From assembly GCF_963666665.1 (NCBI RefSeq), contig NZ_OY762999.1:725501-789500 (forward strand): a stretch of DNA of 64,000 nucleotides. The letters run 5' to 3'. Position numbers and translations under genes: made by a program. The DNA is from Maridesulfovibrio sp. (GTDB lineage: Bacteria > Desulfobacterota > Desulfovibrionia > Desulfovibrionales > Desulfovibrionaceae). Of this stretch, positions 23,260 to 31,664 are shown piece by piece (positions within the stretch are counted from its first letter, which is position 1; every line of letters starts with the position of its first letter). The notes under the pieces are model-generated. The model did not search any database and had not been told where the DNA came from. It was given only the letters and a program-made list of their open reading frames with translations.

Positions 23260-23850
23260 ATGAGAGCTAGAGCGATAATATTATGTGTTGTATTCATGTT
23301 GATTGCCGGTCTTGGTGCCGGTTGTTCCAAGAAGCAAGTTGAATCTTCCCCGGCCAGCCCTGCTGTAGAGGAAAGAATGGCTCAGCAGCAGGGAAATGAA
23401 CAGCTTAAGAATGAAGAACAAGCCCGTTTGGAAAGAGAGAGAGCTCTTCAGGAGCAGGCTCTTGAAGACGAGCGTCAGGCTGCTGCCGCTAAAAAGGATT
23501 TTAATGATGCTGTCGTAGAGCTTGGAAATATGATCCATTTTGATTTCGATTCTTTTGAAATCAAGCAGGAATATCGTCCTCTGCTGCAGCAGAAGGCTGA
23601 AATTCTTAAGAAGTATGATAACGTTACCATGGTTATCGAAGGTTACTGCGATGATCGTGGAACCGAAGAGTACAACCTTGCTCTTGGTGAGCGTCGTGCC
23701 CGTGCAGCATATGAGTTTCTCATCCTGCTCGGTGTGGCTCCAGAAAGGTTGAGTATTGTAAGTTTCGGCGAAGAGGATCCCATTGATCCCGGTCACAATG
23801 AAACCGCATGGGCTAAGAACAGAAGAGCCCAGTTCCGCCTGACTTACTAG
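23260..23850 (+). CDS. pal: Peptidoglycan-associated lipoprotein Pal
   Basis: This 196-residue outer-membrane lipoprotein has the lipobox LGAGC with the lipidated Cys at about residue 22. A charged Gln/Glu/Lys coiled coil (about 40-85) precedes an OmpA C-terminal domain that binds peptidoglycan (HFDFDSFEIKQEYRPLL, EGYCDDRGTEEYNLALGERRA, SFGEEDPIDPGHNETAWAKN). The ATG at 23260 has a strong AGGAGGG site. A 153-base gap after tolB leaves room for its own promoter. It closes the Tol-Pal cluster. Confidence 0.97.
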   Translation: MRARAIILCVVFMLIAGLGAGCSKKQVESSPASPAVEERMAQQQGNEQLKNEEQARLERERALQEQALEDERQAAAAKKDFNDAVVELGNMIHFDFDSFEIKQEYRPLLQQKAEILKKYDNVTMVIEGYCDDRGTEEYNLALGERRARAAYEFLILLGVAPERLSIVSFGEEDPIDPGHNETAWAKNRRAQFRLTY

Positions 23851-23868
23851 TTTAATCAAAAAGCACAC

Positions 23869-23904
23869 AAAATCCCCGGCTTCCTTTGGAAACCGGGGAT
23901 TTTG
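23869..23904. terminator. Intrinsic terminator after pal, probably bidirectional
   Basis: The stem AAAATCCCCGG / CCGGGGATTTT is followed by GCTTTTG on the plus strand and by CTTTTTGATT on the minus strand, toward which pgpA ends. Confidence 0.85.
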
Positions 23905-23969
23905 CTTTTGAGCGGGCAAATCCTGATGAGGGCTTTGAACGCTTCTAAAATAATTTTAAAGATATTTTT

Positions 23970-24434
23970 TTAGGTAAGGTAGCGGAGCAGACCGAGAACA
24001 AGCATGGCGTAAACTCCTGCAAAGGCATCATCGATCATCACTCCCCAGCCGTCTTTGAGCCATTTTTCGGACTGCTTGATGGGAAACGGTTTGAGGATGT
24101 CAAAGATTCGGAAAAGAATGAAACCTGCAATCAGGTGCCATGTTACGACAGCAGGGAAAGGCAGAAATACCAGCCACTGTCCCAGCAGTTCATCAATGAC
24201 GACACAGCCGGGGTCTTTCTTTCCAAATTGTTTTTCGGCTACAGAACAGGCTTTAGCTCCGAAGTAAAAAATCAACCCCAGAATAAGTATTCTGATCGGG
24301 AGTTGAAATGGCAGAAACAAAAACGGTGCGGTAATAAGAGCTGCGGCTGATCCCCATGTCCCCGGAGCCTTCGGCAGGTGTCCTACAGGGCCGAGAGTCG
24401 CCACATGCGTTAGGTTTATGCTTATTTTTTTCAT
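23970..24434 (-). CDS. pgpA: Phosphatidylglycerophosphatase A
   Basis: This 154-residue inner-membrane PgpA dephosphorylates phosphatidylglycerophosphate to phosphatidylglycerol. Hallmarks are HLPKAPGTWGSAAAL, DPGCVVIDELLGQWLVF and RIFDILKPFPIKQSEKWLKDGWGVMIDDAFAGVYA. Three or four hydrophobic segments fit the family. It faces pal convergently. Confidence 0.96.
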   Translation of the reverse strand: MKKISINLTHVATLGPVGHLPKAPGTWGSAAALITAPFLFLPFQLPIRILILGLIFYFGAKACSVAEKQFGKKDPGCVVIDELLGQWLVFLPFPAVVTWHLIAGFILFRIFDILKPFPIKQSEKWLKDGWGVMIDDAFAGVYAMLVLGLLRYLT

Positions 24435-24476
24435 GGCGGCAGTATCGGTGGAAAGTTGTTAAAAGTCCAGAAATGA

Positions 24477-24510
24477 AGAAGCCGGATTCGTTATGAATCC
24501 GACTTCTTCT
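24477..24510 (-). terminator. Hairpin after the CII-like gene (minus strand)
   Basis: A 14-bp stem with one mismatch, AAGAAGCCGGATTC / GAATCCGACTTCTT, is followed on the minus strand by ATTTCTGGACTTTT. The U-run is poor, so this is a moderate terminator at best. Confidence 0.55.
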
Positions 24511-24534
24511 TATAAATATACTGCTGTTGTTAGC

Positions 24535-24783
24535 TTAATTTACACGCGGTTTGAGGGTATATCCGATGGACTCGGCAATAAACTCAAGAGGTTTGGTCTC
24601 CTGTGTTGTCCTAAGGATATCCATCAAGGTGGTGGCTCCGAGCTTAGCGTTGTTGTCAAAAGGATTGATTTCCCGCAGCAGTGTGGAGTAGGGCTTTCCA
24701 ATGGACTGGGCCACTTCTTTGGCCGGCTTGGTTCCTTCAAGAACAATATCCTGAGTCACTTTTGTGATTGTTTCATAGCTCAT
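24535..24783 (-). CDS. Phage CII/CP76-like small regulatory protein
   Basis: This 82-residue protein resembles the phage regulatory CII (CP76) family: an N-terminal helix, a helix-turn-helix-like AKEVAQSIGKPYSTLLREINPFD, then LGATTLMDILRTTQETKPLEFIAESIGY. Family members in phages control the lysis-lysogeny choice; chromosomal copies are common and unstudied. There are no phage genes nearby. It has GGAGG-type sequence (AGGAGGATT) before the ATG. It is probably a small DNA-binding regulator. Confidence 0.6.
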   Translation of the reverse strand: MSYETITKVTQDIVLEGTKPAKEVAQSIGKPYSTLLREINPFDNNAKLGATTLMDILRTTQETKPLEFIAESIGYTLKPRVN

Positions 24784-24907
24784 ATTAATCCTCCTTTGAT
24801 GCAGGGCTGTTTAATCGCTGCCCTCATTCTTCAACTACATTATGTGTCTGGGAGGATTCTCTGTAAACGGGCTAAACTCCGTATTTTGGGTAATTAGAAC
24901 TGTATTT

Positions 24908-24960
24908 GAGGGTAGGGTTTTTGAGTAGGGTGGAGGGTTTTTGCGGTAGGGTGGTATGGG
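24908..24960 (+). repeat. G-rich tract with six GGG runs
   Basis: Six GGG runs lie within about 51 bases (24910, 24915, 24928, 24935, 24949, 24958), separated by 2-11 bases, with recurring TAGGGT and GGGTTTTT units. It is non-coding, between the CII-like and cyclase genes, and may fold as an imperfect G-quadruplex on the plus strand. The rest of 24784-25013 shows nothing else. Confidence 0.4.
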
Positions 24961-25013
24961 TTTTTAATTTTTCGTGATTGTATTGTAACCCTCCAGATAT
25001 ACATACATCTTTG

Positions 25014-25655
25014 TTAGTAAATCGCAATGGCTCTTACCGGTGATCCGTCAGCGCTCACGAACTTGAGCGGCAGGGAGGAGAATAAAAAACCATCTTTCGG
25101 CAATAGGTGAAGGTTGTTCAGGTTTTCAATGATGATCGTACCCTGCTCCAAAAGAATATTGTGCACCGCATAACCACTGATCTCTGCAGAATCGATCGAA
25201 ATAACATCCACTCCTACTCCTTTCAGGTTGAAATCAACCAACCAACTGGCAGCGGCTTCATTTAAGGCCGGATAGCGTGTGAAATACTTGTTAGTACCCC
25301 AGTGTTTGTTCCAGCCGGTGTTCAGCAGGACAAAGTCGCATTCACTTATCTCCGTCTCGTAGGGAGTAAGGTCGTCAATACTAATCTCGGGCGATTCCGG
25401 AGTCTTGTGGGTGCAATCAATGCATATCCCCGGTCCTATAAATCGGCTGACGTCCATTTCATCCAGGGTTTCGCCCTCAGGAAGCATATGGTTTGGGGCG
25501 TCTATGTGAGTTCCTATGTGTGAAAATATGTTGAGCCTATGTTCACGAAAACCATGCACTTCATGCGAAAACACTTCTTCAATGGTCGGGGCTTCCGTAC
25601 CGGGAAAAACGGGCATGCCGTTTTTGATTGTATGAGAAATGTCGATTACAGGCAT
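25014..25655 (-). CDS. Cyclase/kynurenine-formamidase-like metal hydrolase
   Basis: This 213-residue cyclase-family protein has the metal-binding motif SHIGTHIDAPNH at about residues 45-56. The N-terminus IDISHTIKNGMPVFPGTEAP and the C-terminal VHNILLEQGTIIIENLNNL are typical. Characterised members hydrolyse N-formylkynurenine or isatin; the substrate here is unknown. It begins 10 bases after the glycosyltransferase-like gene, so the two are cotranscribed. Confidence 0.85.
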   Translation of the reverse strand: MPVIDISHTIKNGMPVFPGTEAPTIEEVFSHEVHGFREHRLNIFSHIGTHIDAPNHMLPEGETLDEMDVSRFIGPGICIDCTHKTPESPEISIDDLTPYETEISECDFVLLNTGWNKHWGTNKYFTRYPALNEAAASWLVDFNLKGVGVDVISIDSAEISGYAVHNILLEQGTIIIENLNNLHLLPKDGFLFSSLPLKFVSADGSPVRAIAIY

Positions 25656-25665
25656 TGAGTCCTCT

Positions 25666-26277
25666 TTATTTTATAATATCGCCGAAACCTTGTGATTCCC
25701 GCAGTTTGTATAAAGTTGCATCATCTGGATTGTTGCCTTTCTGGTGTTTTTCATAATCAACTTCTACCATCAGGCAGCCGGGGTTGTAGATAAGCTTATT
25801 CTGATGAATGGCTATGGCTGTAAGTTCGGTGTCCCCGAAATGGCTGTTATAGCCGGGGAAAAATAAGTATTTATGGTAAAGGCTGGCAAGCCAGCTTCGG
25901 CGAGCCAGACCGAACACTGCAAGGGTGCCGTGGAAGCGTCCGTCGTTGAATGCCAGAAGTGATGCACCACTTTGGTCCAGAGTTTGAATTGATGATCGCA
26001 ACCAGCCGTCACCGGGAAAGGCATCCTGTGCAAGGTATCCGAAGTAGCGGGATGATGAATGGGAGCATACGTAATTAGCAATTTTCATGAAACCCAAACG
26101 TTCATCGTCATCAACAAGAACCAGCAGTCCGGGGTGCAATGCCCTGCGGATAAGAACTTCGACCAAGCGGTTTGTCAGCTCTTTATCTATGAAGGGCAAG
26201 ACAAAAACAGCATCCTCATGTTCAACAGTCCCTAGTTCATGCAGGGTGGAAGATGAAGTGAATAATGCTTTGAGCAT
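25666..26277 (-). CDS. Glycosyltransferase-like (GT-A fold) protein
   Basis: This 203-residue protein has a DxD-type segment LLVLVDDDERLGFMKIAN (about residues 51-68), then YLAQDAFPGDGWLRSSIQTL and GYNSHFGDTELTAIAIHQ, which resemble the middle and acceptor-side motifs of GT-A glycosyltransferases. The N-terminal nucleotide-binding strand is short, so the assignment is tentative. It lacks membrane segments. It is upstream of, and cotranscribed with, the cyclase gene; a joint role is not evident. Confidence 0.5.
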   Translation of the reverse strand: MLKALFTSSSTLHELGTVEHEDAVFVLPFIDKELTNRLVEVLIRRALHPGLLVLVDDDERLGFMKIANYVCSHSSSRYFGYLAQDAFPGDGWLRSSIQTLDQSGASLLAFNDGRFHGTLAVFGLARRSWLASLYHKYLFFPGYNSHFGDTELTAIAIHQNKLIYNPGCLMVEVDYEKHQKGNNPDDATLYKLRESQGFGDIIK

Positions 26278-26422
26278 TTTTTCTCCTGAAGTGAATTGTC
26301 GTGTTACTCTCTAATAATGCTACATCAACGTAGGTTAAAGTCCTATTGTTTTGAAGCTGATTTTAAGGTATATAGCTTTTTTTATTTTATAAAGAGGGGA
26401 TTTTAGGGAGGGGTAGCTAAAA

Positions 26423-27169
26423 ATGAAGCAGGTGGCGATTGTTTTTGTCTTATTATCTTTAGTGATCGGTGTTGTCCCCGTCGATGATAGTTTTGCGGAC
26501 AATTTGCGTGTTATGGTGCACGAGGGGGCCTTGCCTCCGTATTATTATAAAGATGGTGACTCTAAAACCGGTATTGTAAAAGATGTTTTCAATGCCTTTG
26601 TAAAGGAAACCGGAGATACAATTGAGTTTGTACGGTGCCCGTTTAATAGATCTCAACGCAAATTTGATCGTGGTGAAATAGATATTGAACCCATGTCTAA
26701 CCCCGCATGGCGGCAGTCTGCTAAAGTTTTGGGCGTTTTCAGTAAACCGTTTGCCGTGTCTCATTCAATTGTTCTGTTCAGGGCTGAGACGTTTATTCCC
26801 GATGTCACCCCTCAAGACTTGCTTGGGAAAAGTATAGGAGTCGTGCGTGGGTATCATTATCCGGTGTACAGTGCATATTTTGCAGACGGGAGAATCAATA
26901 CCCATATTTTAGAAAACGAGGATAAATTATTGCAATTGCTCCTTGCAGGTCGTTTAGATCAGGCACTTATAAATAAAGATACAGCGCTGTACCAGATCAG
27001 GGAGCTTGGTATTGGGGATAAGCTTGTGGTCGGTAAGTCCTATGATTCTCTCGATATGATGATTCGTTTTCACCCCAGTAAGCAATATGCTCTTCCGAGG
27101 TTTAACAAAGCGATAGACAAGCTCCTGAATGACGGAATTATTGCGAAAATCTATGATAAATACCGTTAA
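26423..27169 (+). CDS. Orphan periplasmic solute-binding protein (SBP_bac_3 type)
   Basis: This 248-residue protein has a signal peptide (MKQVAIVFVLLSLVIGVV) and a type II periplasmic-binding fold: VMVHEGALPPYYYKDGDSKTGIVKDVFNAF, then GEIDIEPMSNPAWRQSAKVLG and LLGKSIGVVRGYHYP. It belongs to the amino-acid-binding family 3. No permease or ATPase gene is near, so it is an orphan, perhaps scavenging or sensing. GGGAGGGG lies upstream of the ATG. Two similar orphans are at 32715 and 43292. Confidence 0.82.
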   Translation: MKQVAIVFVLLSLVIGVVPVDDSFADNLRVMVHEGALPPYYYKDGDSKTGIVKDVFNAFVKETGDTIEFVRCPFNRSQRKFDRGEIDIEPMSNPAWRQSAKVLGVFSKPFAVSHSIVLFRAETFIPDVTPQDLLGKSIGVVRGYHYPVYSAYFADGRINTHILENEDKLLQLLLAGRLDQALINKDTALYQIRELGIGDKLVVGKSYDSLDMMIRFHPSKQYALPRFNKAIDKLLNDGIIAKIYDKYR

Positions 27170-27184
27170 GATATACGGTTACTT

Positions 27185-27817
27185 CTATTGCTCTGCTGCT
27201 GCCAATTTCAGCCCCAAAGCGGCAAAGATGACTGCAAACGATCTTTGCATCCAGCGAATAATCTTGGGTGAAGATATTACCTGATGGCGTACACCTGTTG
27301 CACAAAGGCCGTATGCAATGAATACGACAAAAGTCATAGCCATGAAAACAGCGCTTAAGGTAATCATATAAAGGGTCGGAGAGCTTGCTTCTTGCGGAAC
27401 GAAAAGAGGCAGGAAAGCAAGAAAGAATATAGATAATTTCGGGTTGAGGATGTTTATGAGAAATCCTCGCTTAGCAATATGCCATAACTGGGTATTTTTT
27501 TCTTCGCCGGGTTTGTTGAAACTTAAGCCGCCCGTGTCTTTCCATGTAATCCATGCAAGGTAGAGCAGGTAAGCCGCTCCTGCAAATTTCATAAATTGGA
27601 ATGCCAGTGCACTCATGTGCAGTATCGCTGATAATCCCAGAGTGGATGCTGCCAGGTGGGGGATTATTCCGGCAGTACATCCGGCTGCTGCAGCAAGGCT
27701 GGCTTTTTTCCCAAGGAATAACCCGTTAGAGACAGTGTAAATTACTCCTGTTCCCGGTATGAGTACCACAACTAGCGCTGTAATTAAAAATTCATAGCTG
27801 ATCATATTTTGCTCCAT
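27185..27817 (-). CDS. LysE/RhtB-family exporter
   Basis: This 210-residue inner-membrane protein has five or six TM segments and the LysE/RhtB hallmarks: VVLIPGTGVIYTVSNGLFLGKKASLAAAAGCTAGI, then FLINILNPKLSIFFLAFLPLFV. The family exports amino acids such as lysine, homoserine and threonine; specificity is not readable. It converges with the solute-binding gene at 26423. Confidence 0.92.
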   Translation of the reverse strand: MEQNMISYEFLITALVVVLIPGTGVIYTVSNGLFLGKKASLAAAAGCTAGIIPHLAASTLGLSAILHMSALAFQFMKFAGAAYLLYLAWITWKDTGGLSFNKPGEEKNTQLWHIAKRGFLINILNPKLSIFFLAFLPLFVPQEASSPTLYMITLSAVFMAMTFVVFIAYGLCATGVRHQVISSPKIIRWMQRSFAVIFAALGLKLAAAEQ

Positions 27818-28033
27818 TAGATTGGGTTGTCTCCATAATAATCATGAAATGTTGAGAGGCAAGGGATTAACTTTTTAAAGTCTCCCTTTGTTCCTGTATA
27901 AGTATACTTGTTTAGATTCTTTCACCTTCTCTGTTACTCAAACTATTCCCAAAAAATGTGAGTTTATGCTATTTTTTATCAGTTAAGATGTTTCTGATTC
28001 TGTTTTTCGTATAATTTTGCAAAGGGGGATTCA

Positions 28034-28650
28034 GTGAAGAAGAGCCAGATAGTACTTACTCAGTATAGCCCGTTTTTGTCTGTGGATACTCCATTGATAG
28101 CACCTGATGGTAGTTCTATCGAGATTCCGCGTGTCTGTTCCTTGTCCGCTGTGGAGAATCTAAATATAAGCCCATGTGCGACGGCAGCCATTCAGCAGCA
28201 GGTTTTGCAGGATCTAGAAAAAAATTCGAGAAGATGGAACCGGAGCACTATGTAGGTAAAGAAATAACAATTGTTTATGATTGTTATCTTTGTATGGGGG
28301 ATGGGGCCTGCGGTGAGCTTGAATCCGTATTCGGTACTCATGACAAACCGAAGTATGACCCTGATGGTGCGCCGGTAGAAGAAATTATCGCAACTATTGA
28401 AAAATGTCCGTCAGGGGCATTAAGTTACATTCTTGATGGAGTGCATGTCAGATCCTATTTTGATAAACCGCGAGTAGTTGTCTATAAAAACGGCCCCTTG
28501 CATGTTCAGGGAGAGGTTGATCTGATTGATGACCAGAATTCGGATGAACTGTTGCCTGTGGTTGATCATTATACCCTTTGTCGCTGTGGCGGGTCGGGGA
28601 AGAAGCCGTTGTGCGATGGCTCACACAAGGAAAACGGTTTTAAAGGATGA
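28034..28650 (+). pseudogene. Dual-CDGSH iron-sulfur protein broken by a one-base frameshift
   Basis: Frame 1 starts at GTG 28034 (AAAGGGGGA upstream) and reads MKKSQIVLTQYSPFLSVDT to RVCSL. It then loses the motif at 28145. From there the other frame continues RCGESKYKPMCDGSHSAAGF. Adding one G after 28145 would give CSLCRCGESKYKPMCDGSH, a proper CDGSH [2Fe-2S] motif. The joined protein would be about 205 residues: CDGSH, then a divergent 4Fe-4S domain (YDCYLCMGDGACGE, EKCPSGAL), then a second CDGSH (CRCGGSGKKPLCDGSH). The 28174-28650 part alone keeps an ATG but lacks half the first motif. It is either a genuine decay or a sequencing error. Confidence 0.82.
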
Positions 28651-28670
28651 TTACTTTTTTTTTAAATATT

Positions 28671-28703
28671 AAAGCCGCCCGTCGTATGTAACGGGCGGCT
28701 TTA
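28671..28703. terminator. Intrinsic terminator, bidirectional
   Basis: The stem AAAGCCGCCCGT / ACGGGCGGCTTT has a short loop, with a T-rich continuation on both strands. It serves the CDGSH gene (plus) and the 29654 gene (minus). Confidence 0.9.
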
Positions 28704-28727
28704 TTAATAATATGAACTACGCACTTC

Positions 28728-29654
28728 TTAAAACCTGACTCCGAATGTCTTAGCCATCTTTTTTAGATGTGGAGAATCAGGAGCATATTTAAGTCCTTCC
28801 TCTATCAAAGATCGTCCAAAGTTTCGAGGTCTCATGCCGTTTATATCATCCCTGCAATAATAAACGCAAATAGCTAGGTTGTAACAAGCTTCTACTATCG
28901 CATCCATTTCTGCATGATCTTCTTTCGAGGTTAATTCCCATACCCTGAGGCGGTAATCCAGATTATTCCGATACCAGTTCTGTGCGTTTTTGGGATCATC
29001 AAGATCCTTGATTTTAGCAACCTTGGTCGCACAATGCTTGGCTTCATCAAGATTGCATTCTTTGGGATCGTAGCGCAGCTGCAGATAATGCCACCATCCT
29101 TTGATAGATTCTTTTTCTTCGAATATAGGTATTACTTGGTCTAAAAATTTGAATTTGTTTTTAGGGTTATTTTCAATCAGGCGGTCGGCTTTGCTTTTAG
29201 CGGCAGCGACATTCCCTTTTTCCAGTTCTCGGGATATTGCTGTCAGTTCTACTTTTAGTTTTTTTTCATTCTCTAAAGTTTTTCTTTTCTTAGCTTCTTT
29301 TTCTACTCTTTTTATGTCTTTATTGAGTTCTTGCAGTCTAGTGAAGATCTGTTTCAGACCTTTAGTTTCGAAGGTGGTAAGCAAGGAAGCCTCACCGCTG
29401 GTTGCTTCCTTTACAGTGGGCATGAGGTCAATTCTGCCCAAAATTTTTCCGATGTTATCATTGAAAGCATTCTTTTCCGGCTTGGTAAGGTCTTTGATTT
29501 TGAGGAGTCCGAATATTGAAAGAGTTAGATAGTGTATACTTAAAAGGGCGTCCTGCCCTCTGGCCAATGAAATGGCCTCGCGGAGGCATGTCTTTATGTC
29601 TTCCCGATTCGGAGTTGTAGTTATTCTTTTTTGGATTTCTTCTATTCTGGTCAT
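28728..29654 (-). CDS. Hypothetical coiled-coil protein with helical C-terminus
   Basis: This protein of about 308 residues was not recognised. It is mostly helical: the N-terminal 95 residues, a Lys/Glu-rich coiled coil at about 105-165 (LNKDIKRVEKEAKKRKTL), and a C-terminal part with TPR-like helices (EACYNLAICVYYCRDD, LIEEGLKYAPDSPHLKKM). There is no signal peptide or TM, so it is cytoplasmic. The ATG at 29654 has GGGGAT upstream; a TTG four codons earlier is less likely. It is a single gene with its own terminator. Confidence 0.7.
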   Translation of the reverse strand: MTRIEEIQKRITTTPNREDIKTCLREAISLARGQDALLSIHYLTLSIFGLLKIKDLTKPEKNAFNDNIGKILGRIDLMPTVKEATSGEASLLTTFETKGLKQIFTRLQELNKDIKRVEKEAKKRKTLENEKKLKVELTAISRELEKGNVAAAKSKADRLIENNPKNKFKFLDQVIPIFEEKESIKGWWHYLQLRYDPKECNLDEAKHCATKVAKIKDLDDPKNAQNWYRNNLDYRLRVWELTSKEDHAEMDAIVEACYNLAICVYYCRDDINGMRPRNFGRSLIEEGLKYAPDSPHLKKMAKTFGVRF

Positions 29655-29817
29655 ATCTATCCCCAAGGAATATATTCTTAAAATTTCCCTCTCGTTTTAG
29701 TGGGGTATTTTAAGGCTCTTTCGCACCTTAAATTTATCATGATAGCCCGGATTGAGCCAAGGAATCTTTATGCTGCCATGACGTTTTTTGGGGTGAGTTG
29801 GGAATAATTAATATGGA

Positions 29818-29838
29818 CCGCAACTATAATAGTTACGG
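29818..29838. promoter_or_regulatory. 21-bp palindrome, possible operator
   Basis: CCG, a spacer base, AACTATAATAGTT, a spacer base and CGG make an imperfect palindrome with a perfect 6-1-6 core. It lies in the 300-base gene-free stretch between the hypothetical gene and a GNAT gene. The core resembles MarR/HxlR-type operators, but no such regulator is adjacent. Nothing else is seen in 29655-29956. Confidence 0.35.
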
Positions 29839-29956
29839 AGCATATTGTTTCCAAATGGGCAGTATAAAAATTGAGTAAGAGTGGATAAAGGTAAGTAATG
29901 AAGAAAGATATGACCTAAACTGATTTCTATCTTGTGCGGGAGTTGTTTTTTGGATG

Positions 29957-30412
29957 TTACAAATCAAGGCTCATGAAAGTACTATTTGCATTCTTCTTAT
30001 AGTCAGCAAAAGGTCCGCAATAGGTGAATCCGAATTTTTCGTATAGTTTGCGTGCAGGTTCAAAAGCTTCATATGACCCTGTTTCCAAGTTCAGCTGCTT
30101 GTAGTCTCGACGTCTTGCTTCGTTAATAATGAACCGGAGAAGATAGGACGCAACACCTTTCCCTTGATGAATGGTAGCTGTTCGCATGGACTTGATTTCA
30201 GCGTGATACTGATCAAGTTCTTTCAGCGCTACGCAGCCAAGCAATTCTTCCTTATACCAGACACTCCAGAAAGTTATCTCCGGTCTGCGCAAGGCTTCCA
30301 GATCAAGAGCATGCACACAACCCGGAGGAGTTATGTTGATCATATGCCGGAGGTGTTCTTCCAGAAGGGCAATTATCTGGGGATTCGTTAGGTTGTCATG
30401 GATTATTCGCAC
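29957..30412 (-). CDS. GNAT-family N-acetyltransferase
   Basis: This 151-residue GNAT has the acetyl-CoA-binding motif A region, IHQGKGVASYLLRFIINEARRRDYKQLNLETG, and the C-terminal FEPARKLYEKFGFTYCGPFADY. The general fold is clear; the acceptor is unknown. No partner gene is evident; another GNAT gene lies 150 bases upstream on the same strand. Confidence 0.9.
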   Translation of the reverse strand: MRIIHDNLTNPQIIALLEEHLRHMINITPPGCVHALDLEALRRPEITFWSVWYKEELLGCVALKELDQYHAEIKSMRTATIHQGKGVASYLLRFIINEARRRDYKQLNLETGSYEAFEPARKLYEKFGFTYCGPFADYKKNANSTFMSLDL

Positions 30413-30562
30413 AAAGTATTCCCTTTTTGTTTTTAAGTATGACCGACATTACCGTATATTATACATGGGGTAGATCTGAGTTGGCACACTCTTACAATTA
30501 CAGTCTTTCCAAAAATATTATCAAAGCCGTAATATTTGACAAAATGATGGGGTGGGCTTGGA

Positions 30563-31417
30563 TTATCCTAGCTCGAATGTTGTGACGCCGAAAATTCTAT
30601 TCACATCCAAATCCGGTGCCGGTCCAGCATACATACGCGCTGTACCAAAAACTTTTTTCATGCCGTAGCGCTCAGCCAATGATAATCCTTGAGCGTTTAT
30701 CTCTGGAACATCAAGGTATATTAAGGACTCTGCGTCAACACTTGCACAAAGGTTCTGGAATAAAAGTTCTGCGATTTCTCCGTTGTCGGCAAAAAGGGGG
30801 CCGATCTTGCTCCCGGAACGGCATTTACGTATCACGCCATATCCGTTGAGGAGGCCTTCCGAGCGAGAGACTAGAGCGACAGAGTCTGGTAAGCTCAGCC
30901 ATTTGGATAAAAACGTTTCCCTTGCGTAGGGAAACAGCTTGGATTCATAAGAGACAACTTCTTCAAGCATAGTAGGGGCAGTCTTGATCAGTCCTGCAGG
31001 TAATTGTGTTGTTGCGGTATGCAATGTGTTGCGGAATTCAAATCGAATATTGCTGTACTGAAAGTCAAATCCGCTGTTGCGATAGTTTTCCTGTTGCTCG
31101 AAGACGCCGTCAAGACCAACGACATGTCCTTGCATCTTTTCCATGGCTGCCCGCCAGAGTTTCATGCCGTAACCTTTGCCCCGATGGGGCTGGGCAACAA
31201 TATAGAACCCGATGAATCCGAAGGTCCCGCCATAGCTTACAGCAGAGATGCATCCGATAGGAGAGTCGTTCAGCAGTCCGATAAGAAAGCCGTTTGGATC
31301 TTGAGCATAAAATGCCTCCGCATCATTCAAGCCCGGATTCCAACCTTCGTTGGCAGCCATATCCACTGCCCAGTTCAGTTCGTCCCTAGTCATGGTATGA
31401 ATAGTGAAATTTTCCAT
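30563..31417 (-). CDS. Two-domain GNAT acetyltransferase (YitH-like)
   Basis: This 284-residue protein has an N-terminal GNAT domain (IVAQPHRGKGYGMKLWRAAMEKM at about residues 70-95) and a C-terminal GNAT-related domain (YGVIRKCRSGSKIGPLFADN, YLDVPEINAQGLSLAERYGMKKV). This is the YitH-type arrangement with an acetyltransferase 18-like C-terminus. The substrate is unknown. The ATG at 31417 is followed by MENFTIHTMTRDEL, typical of the family. Confidence 0.88.
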   Translation of the reverse strand: MENFTIHTMTRDELNWAVDMAANEGWNPGLNDAEAFYAQDPNGFLIGLLNDSPIGCISAVSYGGTFGFIGFYIVAQPHRGKGYGMKLWRAAMEKMQGHVVGLDGVFEQQENYRNSGFDFQYSNIRFEFRNTLHTATTQLPAGLIKTAPTMLEEVVSYESKLFPYARETFLSKWLSLPDSVALVSRSEGLLNGYGVIRKCRSGSKIGPLFADNGEIAELLFQNLCASVDAESLIYLDVPEINAQGLSLAERYGMKKVFGTARMYAGPAPDLDVNRIFGVTTFELG

Positions 31418-31664
31418 TGAATGTCACCAATTTAATTATTGCTCCGGAACAACCTCATCTTAACTTCTCTGGCTCATAATCATTTAGGAAGGAACAGAGC
31501 GATTGTATGATTAAAATGGTAAAACGCGAAGCCTCAAGCGTCAATGGACTTATGTTTCAGTCTTCAAGCGTAGTAGAATGGCACATTTCAAATCTTGTCG
31601 CGATTATTCAAGACTAAAACGCGGACTAGTAGTAGGTTTGTAAAAAATCAAAAAGGAGCCTTCA

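Noticed and set aside
28034..28255. A separate 73-residue protein
   Set aside because: It is the N-terminal part of the frameshifted CDGSH gene; after the shift point it has no sensible sequence.
30481..30496. TTGGCAC-like sigma-54 promoter on the plus strand
   Set aside because: The -12 element reads TTACA at the wrong spacing, and no plus-strand gene lies downstream.
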